Shown here one piece after another: positions 1-5,033 of a stretch of DNA of 5,033 nt. The notes beneath the pieces are model-generated. The model was not told the origin of the DNA. It made no database searches and saw nothing but the letters and a program-made list of their open reading frames with translations. Each line of letters starts with the position of its first letter. Position 1 is the first letter of the stretch. The position numbers and the translations under genes are program-made. The stretch is from an uncultured Bacteroidales bacterium. GTDB lineage: Bacteria; Bacteroidota; Bacteroidia; Bacteroidales; Marinilabiliaceae. The DNA is taken from the NCBI GenBank assembly GCA_934725785.1, contig CAKVCS010000088.1, positions 1 to 5,033 on the forward strand, in the 5' to 3' direction.

Positions 1-446
1 ATGAATATCGGCACCGTGACCCCAATCACCATGAGCATGATCGCGCAAAGGGCGGTGAGCCCGTTATATGCCAAGACGTAAAGCCAGTGCATGAACTGCT
101 GCTCATCGACCGTCTGGAGGCACTTGACGATGGCCTGCACAGTGCGGTAGGCGTACATGCCCGGAATCATCGGCAGGAGGGACGGGAAAGAGAACGTCTC
201 GGCCGGGCAGCGGACTATGCGCGCCGCGGGGATTGAGAGGAAACCGATGGAGAGCGCGGCGATGAGGCACGCCATGCTGATGGGCATGCCGCCAAGGTTC
301 ATGAGGCAATAGCGTATGCTGTGACCCACCGCGGCAAGGACAGCCACGGCCGGATAGGCCATGCGGGGCGGATTGCTGATGCTCATGAAGCCAATCCCCG
401 CCAGCGCGGCGAACGCCCCATCGAGCAATATATCGACTGCTAACAT
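1..446 (-). CDS. ThrE_2 / DUF3815 (YjjB-like) exporter subunit, 3' end cut off
   Basis: This is the small membrane subunit of a two-gene ThrE-superfamily exporter; known members export threonine/serine (Corynebacterium ThrE, a fused protein) or succinate (E. coli YjjPB). I translated 148 residues from ATG at 446; the C-terminus runs off the window, but family members are about 150-165 residues, so little is missing. Hydrophobic stretches lie near residues 3-22, 29-46, 53-74 and 122-147. The family's conserved block is at about 81-101 (PAETFSFPSLLPMIPGMYAY). It starts 28 bases after the ThrE_N gene stops, so the two are almost certainly co-transcribed and form one transporter. The ATG at 446 is preferred because it gives an N-terminus that begins directly with the first membrane span. 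The family call is firm; the substrate cannot be read from the sequence. Confidence 0.88.
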   Translation of the reverse strand, partial: MLAVDILLDGAFAALAGIGFMSISNPPRMAYPAVAVLAAVGHSIRYCLMNLGGMPISMACLIAALSIGFLSIPAARIVRCPAETFSFPSLLPMIPGMYAYRTVQAIVKCLQTVDEQQFMHWLYVLAYNGLTALCAIMLMVIGVTVPIF

Positions 447-474
447 GATATGCGAAAAAACGGGTGTAACATTC

Positions 475-1299
475 CTACAACAGACCTATGCGCATGACGA
501 GAAGCCCCAATATGAACCCCGCCGAGAGGCAGACCGTCAGCACCGAGGCGTTGGTCAGGCGGCTGAGGAAACACAGGTTGTGGCCGTAGATGAGGTCTGA
601 GATAGAATTGATGAACGGGATGCCAGGCACGAGATACAGCACACTGGTGCCGAGAGCCACCTCGGGCGTGTGGCCGAGCTGGAAGACGTAGCAGGCGCAC
701 CCTATCACGGTGGCGCAGAACGCCGACAGGACGAAGACCGCCCTCGTGTCCATTCCGAGCCTGAGGAGGCATATCTTGGCGCAATAGCCGACGGCCGTCG
801 CTATGAAGACGACGAGCAGCGCCCAAGGGTCCCCACCGAACAGATAGCAGAACGACATGTTGGCAAGGCTGGTCAGCACGAGGACCTTCCACACGTTGCC
901 GTGGGGCTTGCTTACGATGTCATCGAATATGGAGCGAGCCTCGGCCACGGACAGATTCTGGTCTATGACCTGCCAGCTCATCCTGCTGAGCGACGAGTTC
1001 CTCAAGAAGCTTATGGGGCGATGGCGCGACCGGCCCACGACACTGTAGGTGTGGCGGGTCGACTGGTCGGTGACCGTCATTATGATATGCTTGCTAAAGA
1101 TGGCGATGTCGGCCCACGCCCCAAAGTGTCCGGCCATGCGCTCCACGTTAGCCTCGACCCTGGCCGACGTGGCCCCAACGGCGAGGAGCTCGGATGAGTA
1201 GTCAGAAAGAAACAGCGCCAGCTCCTTGAGCCTCGCGTGAGTCTCGGCCACCTGCTCCGCCGTCTCGACGGCGGGCGCCGCTATGCCCTGCTCCACCAC
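475..1299 (-). CDS. Threonine/serine exporter family protein, ThrE_N / DUF1212 (YjjP-like)
   Basis: This is the large subunit of a split ThrE-type inner-membrane exporter, 274 residues, close to the usual 250-270. Residues 1-135 are a soluble, probably cytoplasmic domain with the family motif VGATSARVE at 41-49. About five membrane spans follow, near 137-155, 158-178, 186-206, 212-232 and 249-272. The signature VPGIPFINSISDLIYGH at 224-240, followed by a conserved SRLTNA, is the hallmark of this family. The start is a GTG at 1299, with a second GTG next to it at 1296. No ATG is available: an in-frame TAA at 1303-1305, the stop of the preceding small ORF, bounds the frame, and the first internal ATG would remove part of the soluble domain. 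It is followed 28 bases on by the ThrE_2 subunit. Amino acid export is the family default; dicarboxylate export, as for YjjPB, is the alternative. Confidence 0.92.
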   Translation of the reverse strand: MVEQGIAAPAVETAEQVAETHARLKELALFLSDYSSELLAVGATSARVEANVERMAGHFGAWADIAIFSKHIIMTVTDQSTRHTYSVVGRSRHRPISFLRNSSLSRMSWQVIDQNLSVAEARSIFDDIVSKPHGNVWKVLVLTSLANMSFCYLFGGDPWALLVVFIATAVGYCAKICLLRLGMDTRAVFVLSAFCATVIGCACYVFQLGHTPEVALGTSVLYLVPGIPFINSISDLIYGHNLCFLSRLTNASVLTVCLSAGFILGLLVMRIGLL

Positions 1300-1302
1300 G
1301 GC

Positions 1303-1449
1303 TTAGGCTTTGCGGTTGCGTCGCTCGGAGGCCATCGTCATGGCGTAAAGTAGCGCGACACCAAGAACCACGCCGAGAATCATCATAGTGTCGAAGCTGT
1401 CAGAGGTGGCCGCAGCCGCCGTTATTTCCAGAAGAGATGCGTTAATCAT
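1303..1449 (-). CDS. Small single-span membrane protein (48 aa) at head of exporter operon
   Basis: I do not recognise this protein. From ATG at 1449 it has 48 residues: a polar N-terminus with an Ala run (about 11-14), one strongly hydrophobic segment at about 21-40, and a basic tail ending ERRNRKA. That charge pattern predicts N-out, C-in topology in the inner membrane. The frame opens further up to a GTG at 1503, but that extension runs through the TAATTTTG promoter box at 1482-1489, so the ATG is preferred; it follows an A-rich leader typical of Bacteroidetes starts. Its TAA is followed by a single GCC codon and then the GTG of the ThrE_N gene, in the same frame, which suggests tight translational coupling. 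I infer an accessory role with the exporter from position alone. The ORF is short enough that chance cannot be excluded. Confidence 0.55.
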   Translation of the reverse strand: MINASLLEITAAAATSDSFDTMMILGVVLGVALLYAMTMASERRNRKA

Positions 1450-1481
1450 CGGAAGTCTGTTGTTTTTTTGATTACCGGCCG

Positions 1482-1489
1482 CAAAATTA
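1482..1489 (-). promoter_or_regulatory. Probable -7 box (TAATTTTG) for the exporter operon
   Basis: Read on the minus strand this is TAATTTTG, a full match to the Bacteroidetes -7 consensus TAnnTTTG. It would place the transcript start about 25 bases ahead of the ATG at 1449. The -33 element is weak: only a TTTC-like sequence lies about 21 bases upstream. It is the only TAnnTTTG I found on this strand between the tRNA terminator and the first exporter ORF. Confidence 0.5.
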
Positions 1490-2006
1490 GGACCAAGCCT
1501 CACAATGGGGAAACGCTGGTAATTGTTTCTTTCGATTATGGCTATTTGTGTTAGGCAATAAACAAAGTGGCGACGCTCCCGCCATTTATAAACAACATTT
1601 ACAATAGCGAATTATGAGTCAAAGAACGTGAAAAAGACTGAGCGGGAGATGCTCGGCACACACATCCCGCCGGCGGCGCAAACCGCGCCTCAGCCATCAC
1701 AAAGCAGCTGAGCATAAACAGCTTGCGCCATTTCTCGCAGACTTTACCCGAAGGCTCTCAAGCAGCGAGGAGATAGGTGACGCACCTAAATCCGCGTTCG
1801 CTTTACGCAATGGTTATTATTAGCGAACGTGAAGGCAAATCTTTTTTTTTTGCGGGCCACATGGGGACACGATGGCGTCGGGCGCAGCCCATTGAGCCGT
1901 AGCTCCCTTAACGTGCATGGCGCTCGGACACTGGCAATGGCTCACGGCAATAGCTGCGCTCAGGCGCTCAAAGACCCGCGAGGCGATGTTGGCGTTCGGC
2001 ATACGC
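1490..2006. other. Intergenic stretch (~515 bases), no convincing gene, many potential stems
   Basis: No credible protein gene lies here; the two short open frames (1829-2038 plus, 1820-2056 minus) have odd composition and the minus one overlaps the tRNA terminator. I see potential stems at 1642-1647/1665-1670 (GCGGGA/TCCCGC), 1675-1679/1685-1689 (GGCGC/GCGCC), 1734-1738/1765-1769 (CTCGC/GCGAG), 1774-1779/1783-1788 (TAGGTG/CACCTA, 3-base loop) and 1795-1802/1822-1829 (CGTTCGCT/AGCGAACG). A run of ten T follows at 1842-1851. A 9-base direct repeat, GAACGTGAA, occurs at 1624-1632 and 1825-1833. No TAnnTTTG box points into the stem-rich part on either strand. It may be a structured RNA, a leader or only GC-rich spacer. 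From 1852 to 2006 I see nothing notable. Confidence 0.4.
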
Positions 2007-2060
2007 AAAAACCGACTTGCCCCGGCATTCTGCGCTGACGCAGACTGCCGGGGCAAGCCG
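2007..2060 (-). terminator. Strong intrinsic terminator of the tRNA-Glu / rpsT unit
   Basis: On the minus strand a long hairpin begins immediately after the discriminator base of tRNA-Glu. The outer stem pairs 2016-2027 with 2046-2057 (12 perfect base pairs, CTTGCCCCGGCA arm) and can extend by a G-U and two further pairs to 2013/2060. After one mismatch the inner stem TCTGCG/CGCAGA continues to a four-base loop at 2035-2038. A run of five U (2007-2011 as A on the plus strand) follows the stem. Terminator function on the minus strand is clear. Confidence 0.9.
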
Positions 2061-2132
2061 TAGCCCGTAGGAGAGTCGAACTCCTCTTTAGAGAATGAAA
2101 ATCTCTCGTCCTAACCGATAGACGAACGGGCC
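2061..2132 (-). tRNA. tRNA-Glu (anticodon UUC), downstream copy
   Basis: The 72-base cloverleaf folds fully: acceptor GGCCCGT with ACGGGCT (one G-U at the first pair), discriminator A, D-arm closed by GTC/GAC, anticodon stem AGAGA/TCTCT around loop TTTTCAT with anticodon TTC, and T-arm AGGAG-TTCGACT-CTCCT. The 3' CCA is not encoded (the next bases are CGG), so it must be added after processing. It lies about 100 bases after the rpsT stop and directly abuts the terminator hairpin. It is identical over all 72 bases to the copy at 2622-2693. It reads GAA and GAG codons. Confidence 0.97.
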
Positions 2133-2231
2133 ATGATATATGTCGGGCGTGGCGCTCTTCGCAATCATCGGCCCTGTTTTCTTCCCACTACTTAAGATTC
2201 CGACGCGGGGGAAGGCTCGCAGCCGTGCGAA

Positions 2232-2492
2232 TTAAGCCTGCGCGAGCTTGTTGACGTGCTTGGCGAGCTTGCTCTTGAGGTTGGCAGCCTTGTTCTTGTG
2301 GATGATGTGAACCTTGGCGAGCTTGTCGAGGAGCGAGGAGACCTTGGGGAGCATAGCGGCAGCCTCGTTCTTGTCGGTTGCGAGGCGGAGTGCCTTGACG
2401 GCGTTGCGGGTGGTCTTAGCGTAGTAACGATTGTGCTCGCGACGAGCAGCAATCTGGCGAGTCCTCTTGATTGCAGACTGATGGTTTGCCAT
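2232..2492 (-). CDS. rpsT: 30S ribosomal protein S20
   Basis: S20 is a small primary-binding protein of the 30S subunit that contacts 16S rRNA and stabilises subunit assembly. The ORF encodes 86 residues, the normal length, and begins MANHQSAIKRTRQIAARR, the classic S20 N-terminus. The rest is rich in Lys, Arg and Ala and should form the three-helix bundle, with a helical section near 48-60 and a basic C-terminal helix (KSKLAKHVNKLAQA). The ATG at 2492 follows an A-rich leader with no strong Shine-Dalgarno, as is usual in Bacteroidetes. The gene sits between two identical tRNA-Glu genes in the same orientation. No promoter box is visible between the upstream tRNA and rpsT, so it is probably co-transcribed with the tRNAs and freed by tRNA processing. 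S20 is autoregulated at translation in E. coli; the leader here has its own hairpins, described separately. Confidence 0.97.
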   Translation of the reverse strand: MANHQSAIKRTRQIAARREHNRYYAKTTRNAVKALRLATDKNEAAAMLPKVSSLLDKLAKVHIIHKNKAANLKSKLAKHVNKLAQA

Positions 2493-2531
2493 TGCTTTGT
2501 TTTTTGATATTTAAATGATATGTTTTCTGAA

Positions 2532-2576
2532 TTTCATGGCGGAGATGAAACCCGCCACCCGGTCGTCAGCCCCGGG
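2532..2576 (-). promoter_or_regulatory. rpsT leader with overlapping alternative hairpins
   Basis: The 129-base leader between the upstream tRNA-Glu and rpsT holds three short perfect inverted repeats: 2558-2562/2572-2576 (CCCGG/CCGGG), 2537-2542/2552-2557 (TGGCGG/CCGCCA) and 2532-2537/2545-2550 (TTTCAT/ATGAAA). The last two cannot form together, because the loop of one contains an arm of the other. The arrangement could regulate rpsT translation or mRNA stability. That is inference from pairing alone; no known S20 leader motif was recognised. Confidence 0.3.
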
Positions 2577-2621
2577 AGCCGGCGAGACCTGCGGGGTGAG
2601 CCCTCGGCATCGCCTGATTTG

Positions 2622-2693
2622 TAGCCCGTAGGAGAGTCGAACTCCTCTTTAGAGAATGAAAATCTCTCGTCCTAACCGATAGACGAACGGGCC
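2622..2693 (-). tRNA. tRNA-Glu (anticodon UUC), upstream copy
   Basis: This is the same 72-base tRNA-Glu as at 2061-2132, without a single difference, with anticodon TTC in loop TTTTCAT and no encoded CCA (the next bases are CAA). It is the first gene after the promoter at 2715-2745, with a 5' leader of roughly 15 bases for RNase P to remove. It heads the tRNA-rpsT-tRNA unit. Complete identity suggests recent duplication or ongoing gene conversion between the copies. Confidence 0.97.
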
Positions 2694-2714
2694 GCCCTGT
2701 GCATTTTAGCGGTG

Positions 2715-2745
2715 CAAAGTTAATGCAATAGTAGCAAAAACACAA
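2715..2745 (-). promoter_or_regulatory. Bacteroidetes-type promoter of the tRNA-Glu / rpsT unit
   Basis: On the minus strand the -7 element TAACTTTG (2722-2715) matches TAnnTTTG, and a -33 TTG (2745-2743) lies 20 bases upstream, which is the spacing expected for the major Bacteroidetes sigma factor. The predicted transcript start is about 15 bases before the first tRNA base. This is the best promoter in the window and fits a highly expressed stable-RNA unit. Confidence 0.78.
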
Positions 2746-2753
2746 GCGTTTGG

Positions 2754-2819
2754 CCTCCTCAAAATCAACTTTGAGGAGGTCCGGAGCCGCCCCTCCCGCA
2801 CCGGCGGAAGTGGCGGCTC
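2754..2819 (-). terminator. Tandem inverted repeats after nnr, probable transcription end
   Basis: Two hairpins lie between the nnr stop and the tRNA promoter. The first (2784-2791/2812-2819) pairs GAGCCGCC with GGCGGCTC around a 20-base loop. The second (2754-2763/2770-2779) pairs CCTCCTCAAA with TTTGAGGAGG, ten perfect pairs around six bases. Neither is followed directly by a U-run on the minus strand, so intrinsic termination is likely but not textbook. The second hairpin ends eight bases before the -33 element of the tRNA promoter. Confidence 0.5.
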
Positions 2820-2867
2820 ACCACTCCGCTGTACTCGCCAGCCATCATATCCGGGCGCGCGGAGTCG

Positions 2868-4394
2868 TCACAGGCATGCGCGGAGAGCCTTGAAGGCGGA
2901 GCCGAGACGTGCTGCCATGTCGGCCGACGTCATGGCCTCGGGGGAGAGCTCCTCGGCCGCCAGGTCTCCGGCCGCTGCATGCAGGGCGACACCGAGCACC
3001 GCGGCGTCCTGCGCCGTATAGCCTTGCGCCAGTAGGCTAAGGATAACGCCCGTCAGGACGTCGCCCGAGCCGGCCGAGGCCATGCCGCTGTTGCCCGTGG
3101 TGTTGAACACCCTGCGCCCGTCGGGCATGGCCGTCATGGAGAACGCCCCCTTGAGGACCACAGTGCAATGATGCCGCAGGGCGAACATGCACGCGGCCTC
3201 TATGCGCTCAACGGTCAGCGAATGAGGCTCAGTGAGCCTGTCGAGCTCCACCGGGTGAGGCGTCAGGACGACGTCGGGCGGCAGCTCGAACCCCTCGTCG
3301 AGCAGCGGCCGGAGGGCGAAAAGCCCATCGGCGTCTATAACGATGGGCGCGCGGCCGCCATAGGCCGCGAGCACATGGCGCAACAGGTCACGCGACACCT
3401 GGTCTCGGCCGAGACCCGGGCCTATGCCCACCGCGGCGACCTTGGGCAAGGCCATGCGGCCGTCCCACTCAATGACGTCCGCCCTGCCCCGGCCGGGCAG
3501 GCACATGGCCTCGGGCACGGCGGCCTGGAGCGGGATGTAGCACCTCTCGGCGCTTACGGTGGTGAGGAGCCCGCACCCGCCCCTGACGCATGCCCTCGAG
3601 GCGAGGATGGCGGCCCCCGACATGCCCTCGGACCCCGCGAAGAGGAGGGCGTGGCCCATGACGCCCTTATGGGCGAAGCGCGAGCGCGGCCGGATCATCT
3701 TGGCCGCCTCGGCATTGGTGGAATAGTACATGAAGGTCGGCGCCTCGTCAATTGCCTGCGCCGACAGCTTTATGTCGAGCACGTGCCACTTGCCCATGTA
3801 CGGGGTGAGCTCGGGCAGGAAGAAGGCCATCTTGGGAAACTGGAACGAGAGGGTGTGCGCCGCGTGGACGATGGTGCGCGCGTCGGCGTCGAGGTAGCTC
3901 TCCTCATTACCGAGGCCGGAGGGGATGTCGACGCTCACGACCTCGCAATGGTGGCTGTTGACGTAACTCACCACCTCGGCCGCAGGCCCGTCGAGGTCGC
4001 GCTTGAGGCCGGTGCCGAAGAGCGCGTCGACCACGAGGACGCCTTGAGATATCTCCGGCTCGCCAACGTTCTCGTCAATTACGATCTCGGCGTTGCGCAG
4101 CCGCTCGAGGCAAGCCTCGTTGCACTCGCTGCGGAAACCCTTGTGGCCCGTGTATGTGTGGACATCGACGACCCACTCCTTGTCAATGAGCAGGGCCGCG
4201 AGCGCGAGGCCGTCCGCCCCGTTGTTGCCCGGGCCTGCCAGGACGACCACCCTGCGGCGCGTGTAGTGGTCCAAGATCCATTCGCACAGGGCCCTGGCCG
4301 CGCGGTCGATGAGCTGAATGTAGTCGATGCCCTGCAGCTCGGTCGTGCGGCGGTCGATGGCCTTGATGTCGTATATCGGGAAAAACTTTTTCAC
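2868..4394 (-). CDS. nnr: Bifunctional NAD(P)HX epimerase / ADP-dependent NAD(P)HX dehydratase
   Basis: This cytoplasmic enzyme repairs hydrated, inactive NADH and NADPH. The N-terminal YjeF_N domain (about 1-215) interconverts the R and S hydrates; the C-terminal carbohydrate-kinase-like domain (about 230-508) dehydrates the S form using ADP. It has 508 residues, normal for the fusion. Visible motifs are the epimerase loop GPGNNGADG at 54-62, DALFGTGL at 123-130 and VDIPSGL at 155-161. In the dehydratase they are HKGVMGH (242-248), AGSEGMSGAA (253-262), GIGPGLG (323-329), DADGL (354-358), TPHP (378-381), LKGA (414-417) and AGSGDVLTG (441-449), where Asp445 is the expected catalytic base. The start is GTG at 4394: it gives the usual N-terminus (VKKFFPIYDIKAIDRRT), and no Met follows for well over 100 residues. 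The frame stays open to 4562, but that part overlaps radA and is low-complexity. It starts 34 bases after the radA stop and is probably co-transcribed with it. Confidence 0.95.
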   Translation of the reverse strand: MKKFFPIYDIKAIDRRTTELQGIDYIQLIDRAARALCEWILDHYTRRRVVVLAGPGNNGADGLALAALLIDKEWVVDVHTYTGHKGFRSECNEACLERLRNAEIVIDENVGEPEISQGVLVVDALFGTGLKRDLDGPAAEVVSYVNSHHCEVVSVDIPSGLGNEESYLDADARTIVHAAHTLSFQFPKMAFFLPELTPYMGKWHVLDIKLSAQAIDEAPTFMYYSTNAEAAKMIRPRSRFAHKGVMGHALLFAGSEGMSGAAILASRACVRGGCGLLTTVSAERCYIPLQAAVPEAMCLPGRGRADVIEWDGRMALPKVAAVGIGPGLGRDQVSRDLLRHVLAAYGGRAPIVIDADGLFALRPLLDEGFELPPDVVLTPHPVELDRLTEPHSLTVERIEAACMFALRHHCTVVLKGAFSMTAMPDGRRVFNTTGNSGMASAGSGDVLTGVILSLLAQGYTAQDAAVLGVALHAAAGDLAAEELSPEAMTSADMAARLGSAFKALRACL

Positions 4395-4396
4395 CG

Positions 4397-4404
4397 CAAA
4401 GGTA
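4397..4404 (-). promoter_or_regulatory. Possible -7 box (TACCTTTG) just before nnr
   Basis: TACCTTTG on the minus strand matches TAnnTTTG, but it ends only two bases before the nnr GTG and no TTG lies at -33 spacing. If used, the transcript would start at or inside the start codon, giving a leaderless mRNA. A chance match is just as likely. Confidence 0.22.
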
Positions 4405-4428
4405 AGGTAAGTGTGCTTGTTTCTGTTC

Positions 4429-5033
4429 TTATTGGAAAAGGAGCCTGAAGGCCTCGGCGAGACGCCCCACCCTGCAAATCTCGATGCCGACGGAGAGCGC
4501 CCCCATTCTGGTGGACTGGGGGATGATGATGCGCGCGAATCCGAGCTTGTCGGCCTCGGCAATCCTCTGCTCTATCCGCGGGACTGGCCTTAGCTCGCCC
4601 GAGAGCCCAATCTCGCCGGCCATGCACGTCCCGCGGGGAATGGCCATGTCCGTGCTGCTGGAGAGTATCGCCGCCGCCACGGGCAGGTCGAGCGCCGTGT
4701 CGGTGACCTTGATGCCGCCGGCCAGGTTGAGGAAGACGTCCTTGGCCGCTATTTTGAAGCCCGCCCTGCGCTCCAGGACGGCGAGGAGCATGTTCATCCT
4801 CCGGACGTCGAAGCCCATGGCCGAGCGTTGTGGCGTGCCGTAGGCCGCTGTGGAGACGAGCGCCTGGGTCTCGATAAGGAAGGGGCGGACACCCTCCATC
4901 GCCGCCGCTATGGCCACCCCGCTGAGGTCGGACGCGTACTCGCCGAGCAGCATCTCGCTCGGGTTGGACACCTCGCGGAGTCCGTCGCTCATCATCTCGA
5001 AGATGCCTATCTCGTTGGTGGAGCCGAAGCGGT
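4429..5033 (-). CDS. radA: DNA repair protein RadA, C-terminal part (5' end outside window)
   Basis: RadA (Sms) is a RecA-like, DnaB-like helicase that drives branch migration of recombination intermediates. Only the last 200 residues of about 455-460 are here; the zinc finger and P-loop ATPase core lie beyond the window edge. The fragment opens at the RFG of the RadA-specific KNRFG motif and continues STNEIGIFEM...GLREVSNPSE, a hallmark of the family. The rest is the Lon-protease-like domain, with VRPFLIETQALV, NMLLAVLERRAG, FLNLAGGIKVTDTALDLPVAAA and GEIGLSGELRPVPRIEQRIAEADKLGF. It ends in TAA at 4429-4431. No frameshift is seen. The nnr gene follows closely on the same strand. Confidence 0.97.
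   Translation of the reverse strand, partial: RFGSTNEIGIFEMMSDGLREVSNPSEMLLGEYASDLSGVAIAAAMEGVRPFLIETQALVSTAAYGTPQRSAMGFDVRRMNMLLAVLERRAGFKIAAKDVFLNLAGGIKVTDTALDLPVAAAILSSSTDMAIPRGTCMAGEIGLSGELRPVPRIEQRIAEADKLGFARIIIPQSTRMGALSVGIEICRVGRLAEAFRLLFQ

Noticed and set aside
103..309. Open frame of 68 codons on the minus strand
   Set aside because: It is another frame of the ThrE_2 gene, whose translation shows the family signature and membrane spans; the 68-residue product is His/Arg/Pro-rich.
440..892. 150-codon minus-strand frame overlapping the ThrE_N gene
   Set aside because: Arg/His-rich shadow of the exporter gene; a small overlap with the ThrE_2 start is coincidental.
1715..1765. Minus-strand stretch with GCCTTCGGGTAAAGT and ATGGCGCAAGC, reminiscent of 16S rRNA segments
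   Set aside because: The pieces are short, in the wrong order relative to 16S, and the flanks do not match; a UUCG-type hairpin explains the resemblance.
1842..1851. Run of ten T as a plus-strand intrinsic terminator
   Set aside because: The nearest stem (1795-1802/1822-1829) ends 12 bases before the T-run and has a 19-base loop, and no plus-strand gene precedes it; too weak to annotate as a terminator.
1820..2056. 78-codon minus frame (and a 69-codon plus frame over the same region)
   Set aside because: The minus frame begins inside the tRNA terminator hairpin, the plus frame starts with GTG without context, and neither translation resembles a protein family or has ordered composition.
2061..2693. 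Identical tRNA copies as attachment sites of an integrated element
   Set aside because: Both copies are complete functional tRNAs, and the interval holds only rpsT with no integrase or cargo, so this is a tRNA-gene duplication rather than an att-flanked island.
3168..4448. A 426-codon open frame on the plus strand, antisense to nnr
   Set aside because: Its translation is rich in Arg, Gly, Glu and His with no domain or membrane pattern, while the minus strand carries a full-length Nnr with every expected motif. Long antisense frames are usual opposite GC-rich genes.
4395..4562. N-terminal extension of the nnr frame to an upstream ATG at 4562
   Set aside because: The extra 56 residues are Ser/Pro/Arg-rich low-complexity sequence produced by reading radA in another frame; the Nnr N-terminus begins naturally at the GTG at 4394.

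Overview
The window looks like chromosomal core DNA from a member of the Bacteroidota, most likely order Bacteroidales with a fairly GC-rich genome. Three things point there. Several genes are preceded by the Bacteroidetes -7 promoter motif TAnnTTTG. Start codons follow A-rich leaders rather than clear Shine-Dalgarno sequences. The protein styles (split ThrE exporter, bifunctional Nnr, S20) also fit. The lineage is inferred from sequence style, not from a database match. Every gene I can support lies on the minus strand, so transcription runs from high to low coordinates.

Layout in transcription order. (1) 5033-4429 is the C-terminal 200 residues of the DNA repair protein RadA, cut by the window edge. 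(2) 34 bases later, 4394-2868 encodes a bifunctional NAD(P)HX epimerase/dehydratase (Nnr, YjeF-type) with a GTG start; it is followed by two strong inverted repeats that probably end the unit. (3) A good stable-RNA promoter at 2745-2715 then drives tRNA-Glu(UUC), ribosomal protein S20 (rpsT) and a second, base-for-base identical tRNA-Glu(UUC), closed by a strong intrinsic terminator that touches the 3' end of the last tRNA. (4) About 500 bases without a convincing gene follow (2006-1490), rich in potential stems. (5) A TAATTTTG promoter box precedes a 48-residue single-span membrane protein, then a ThrE_N/YjjP-like protein, then a ThrE_2/YjjB-like protein cut by the window start.

The last three genes read as one operon for a two-subunit inner-membrane exporter of the threonine/serine exporter (ThrE) superfamily, plus a small membrane protein whose stop codon is one codon from, and in the same frame as, the exporter's GTG start. 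The central block is a translation unit (two tRNA-Glu copies flanking rpsT). RadA and Nnr are housekeeping repair functions, for DNA and for damaged nicotinamide cofactors.

I see no mobile element, CRISPR array, phage gene or defence system. The points most worth a second look are the small membrane ORF coupled to the exporter, the tRNA-rpsT-tRNA unit with mutually exclusive hairpins in the rpsT leader, and the stem-rich intergenic stretch.
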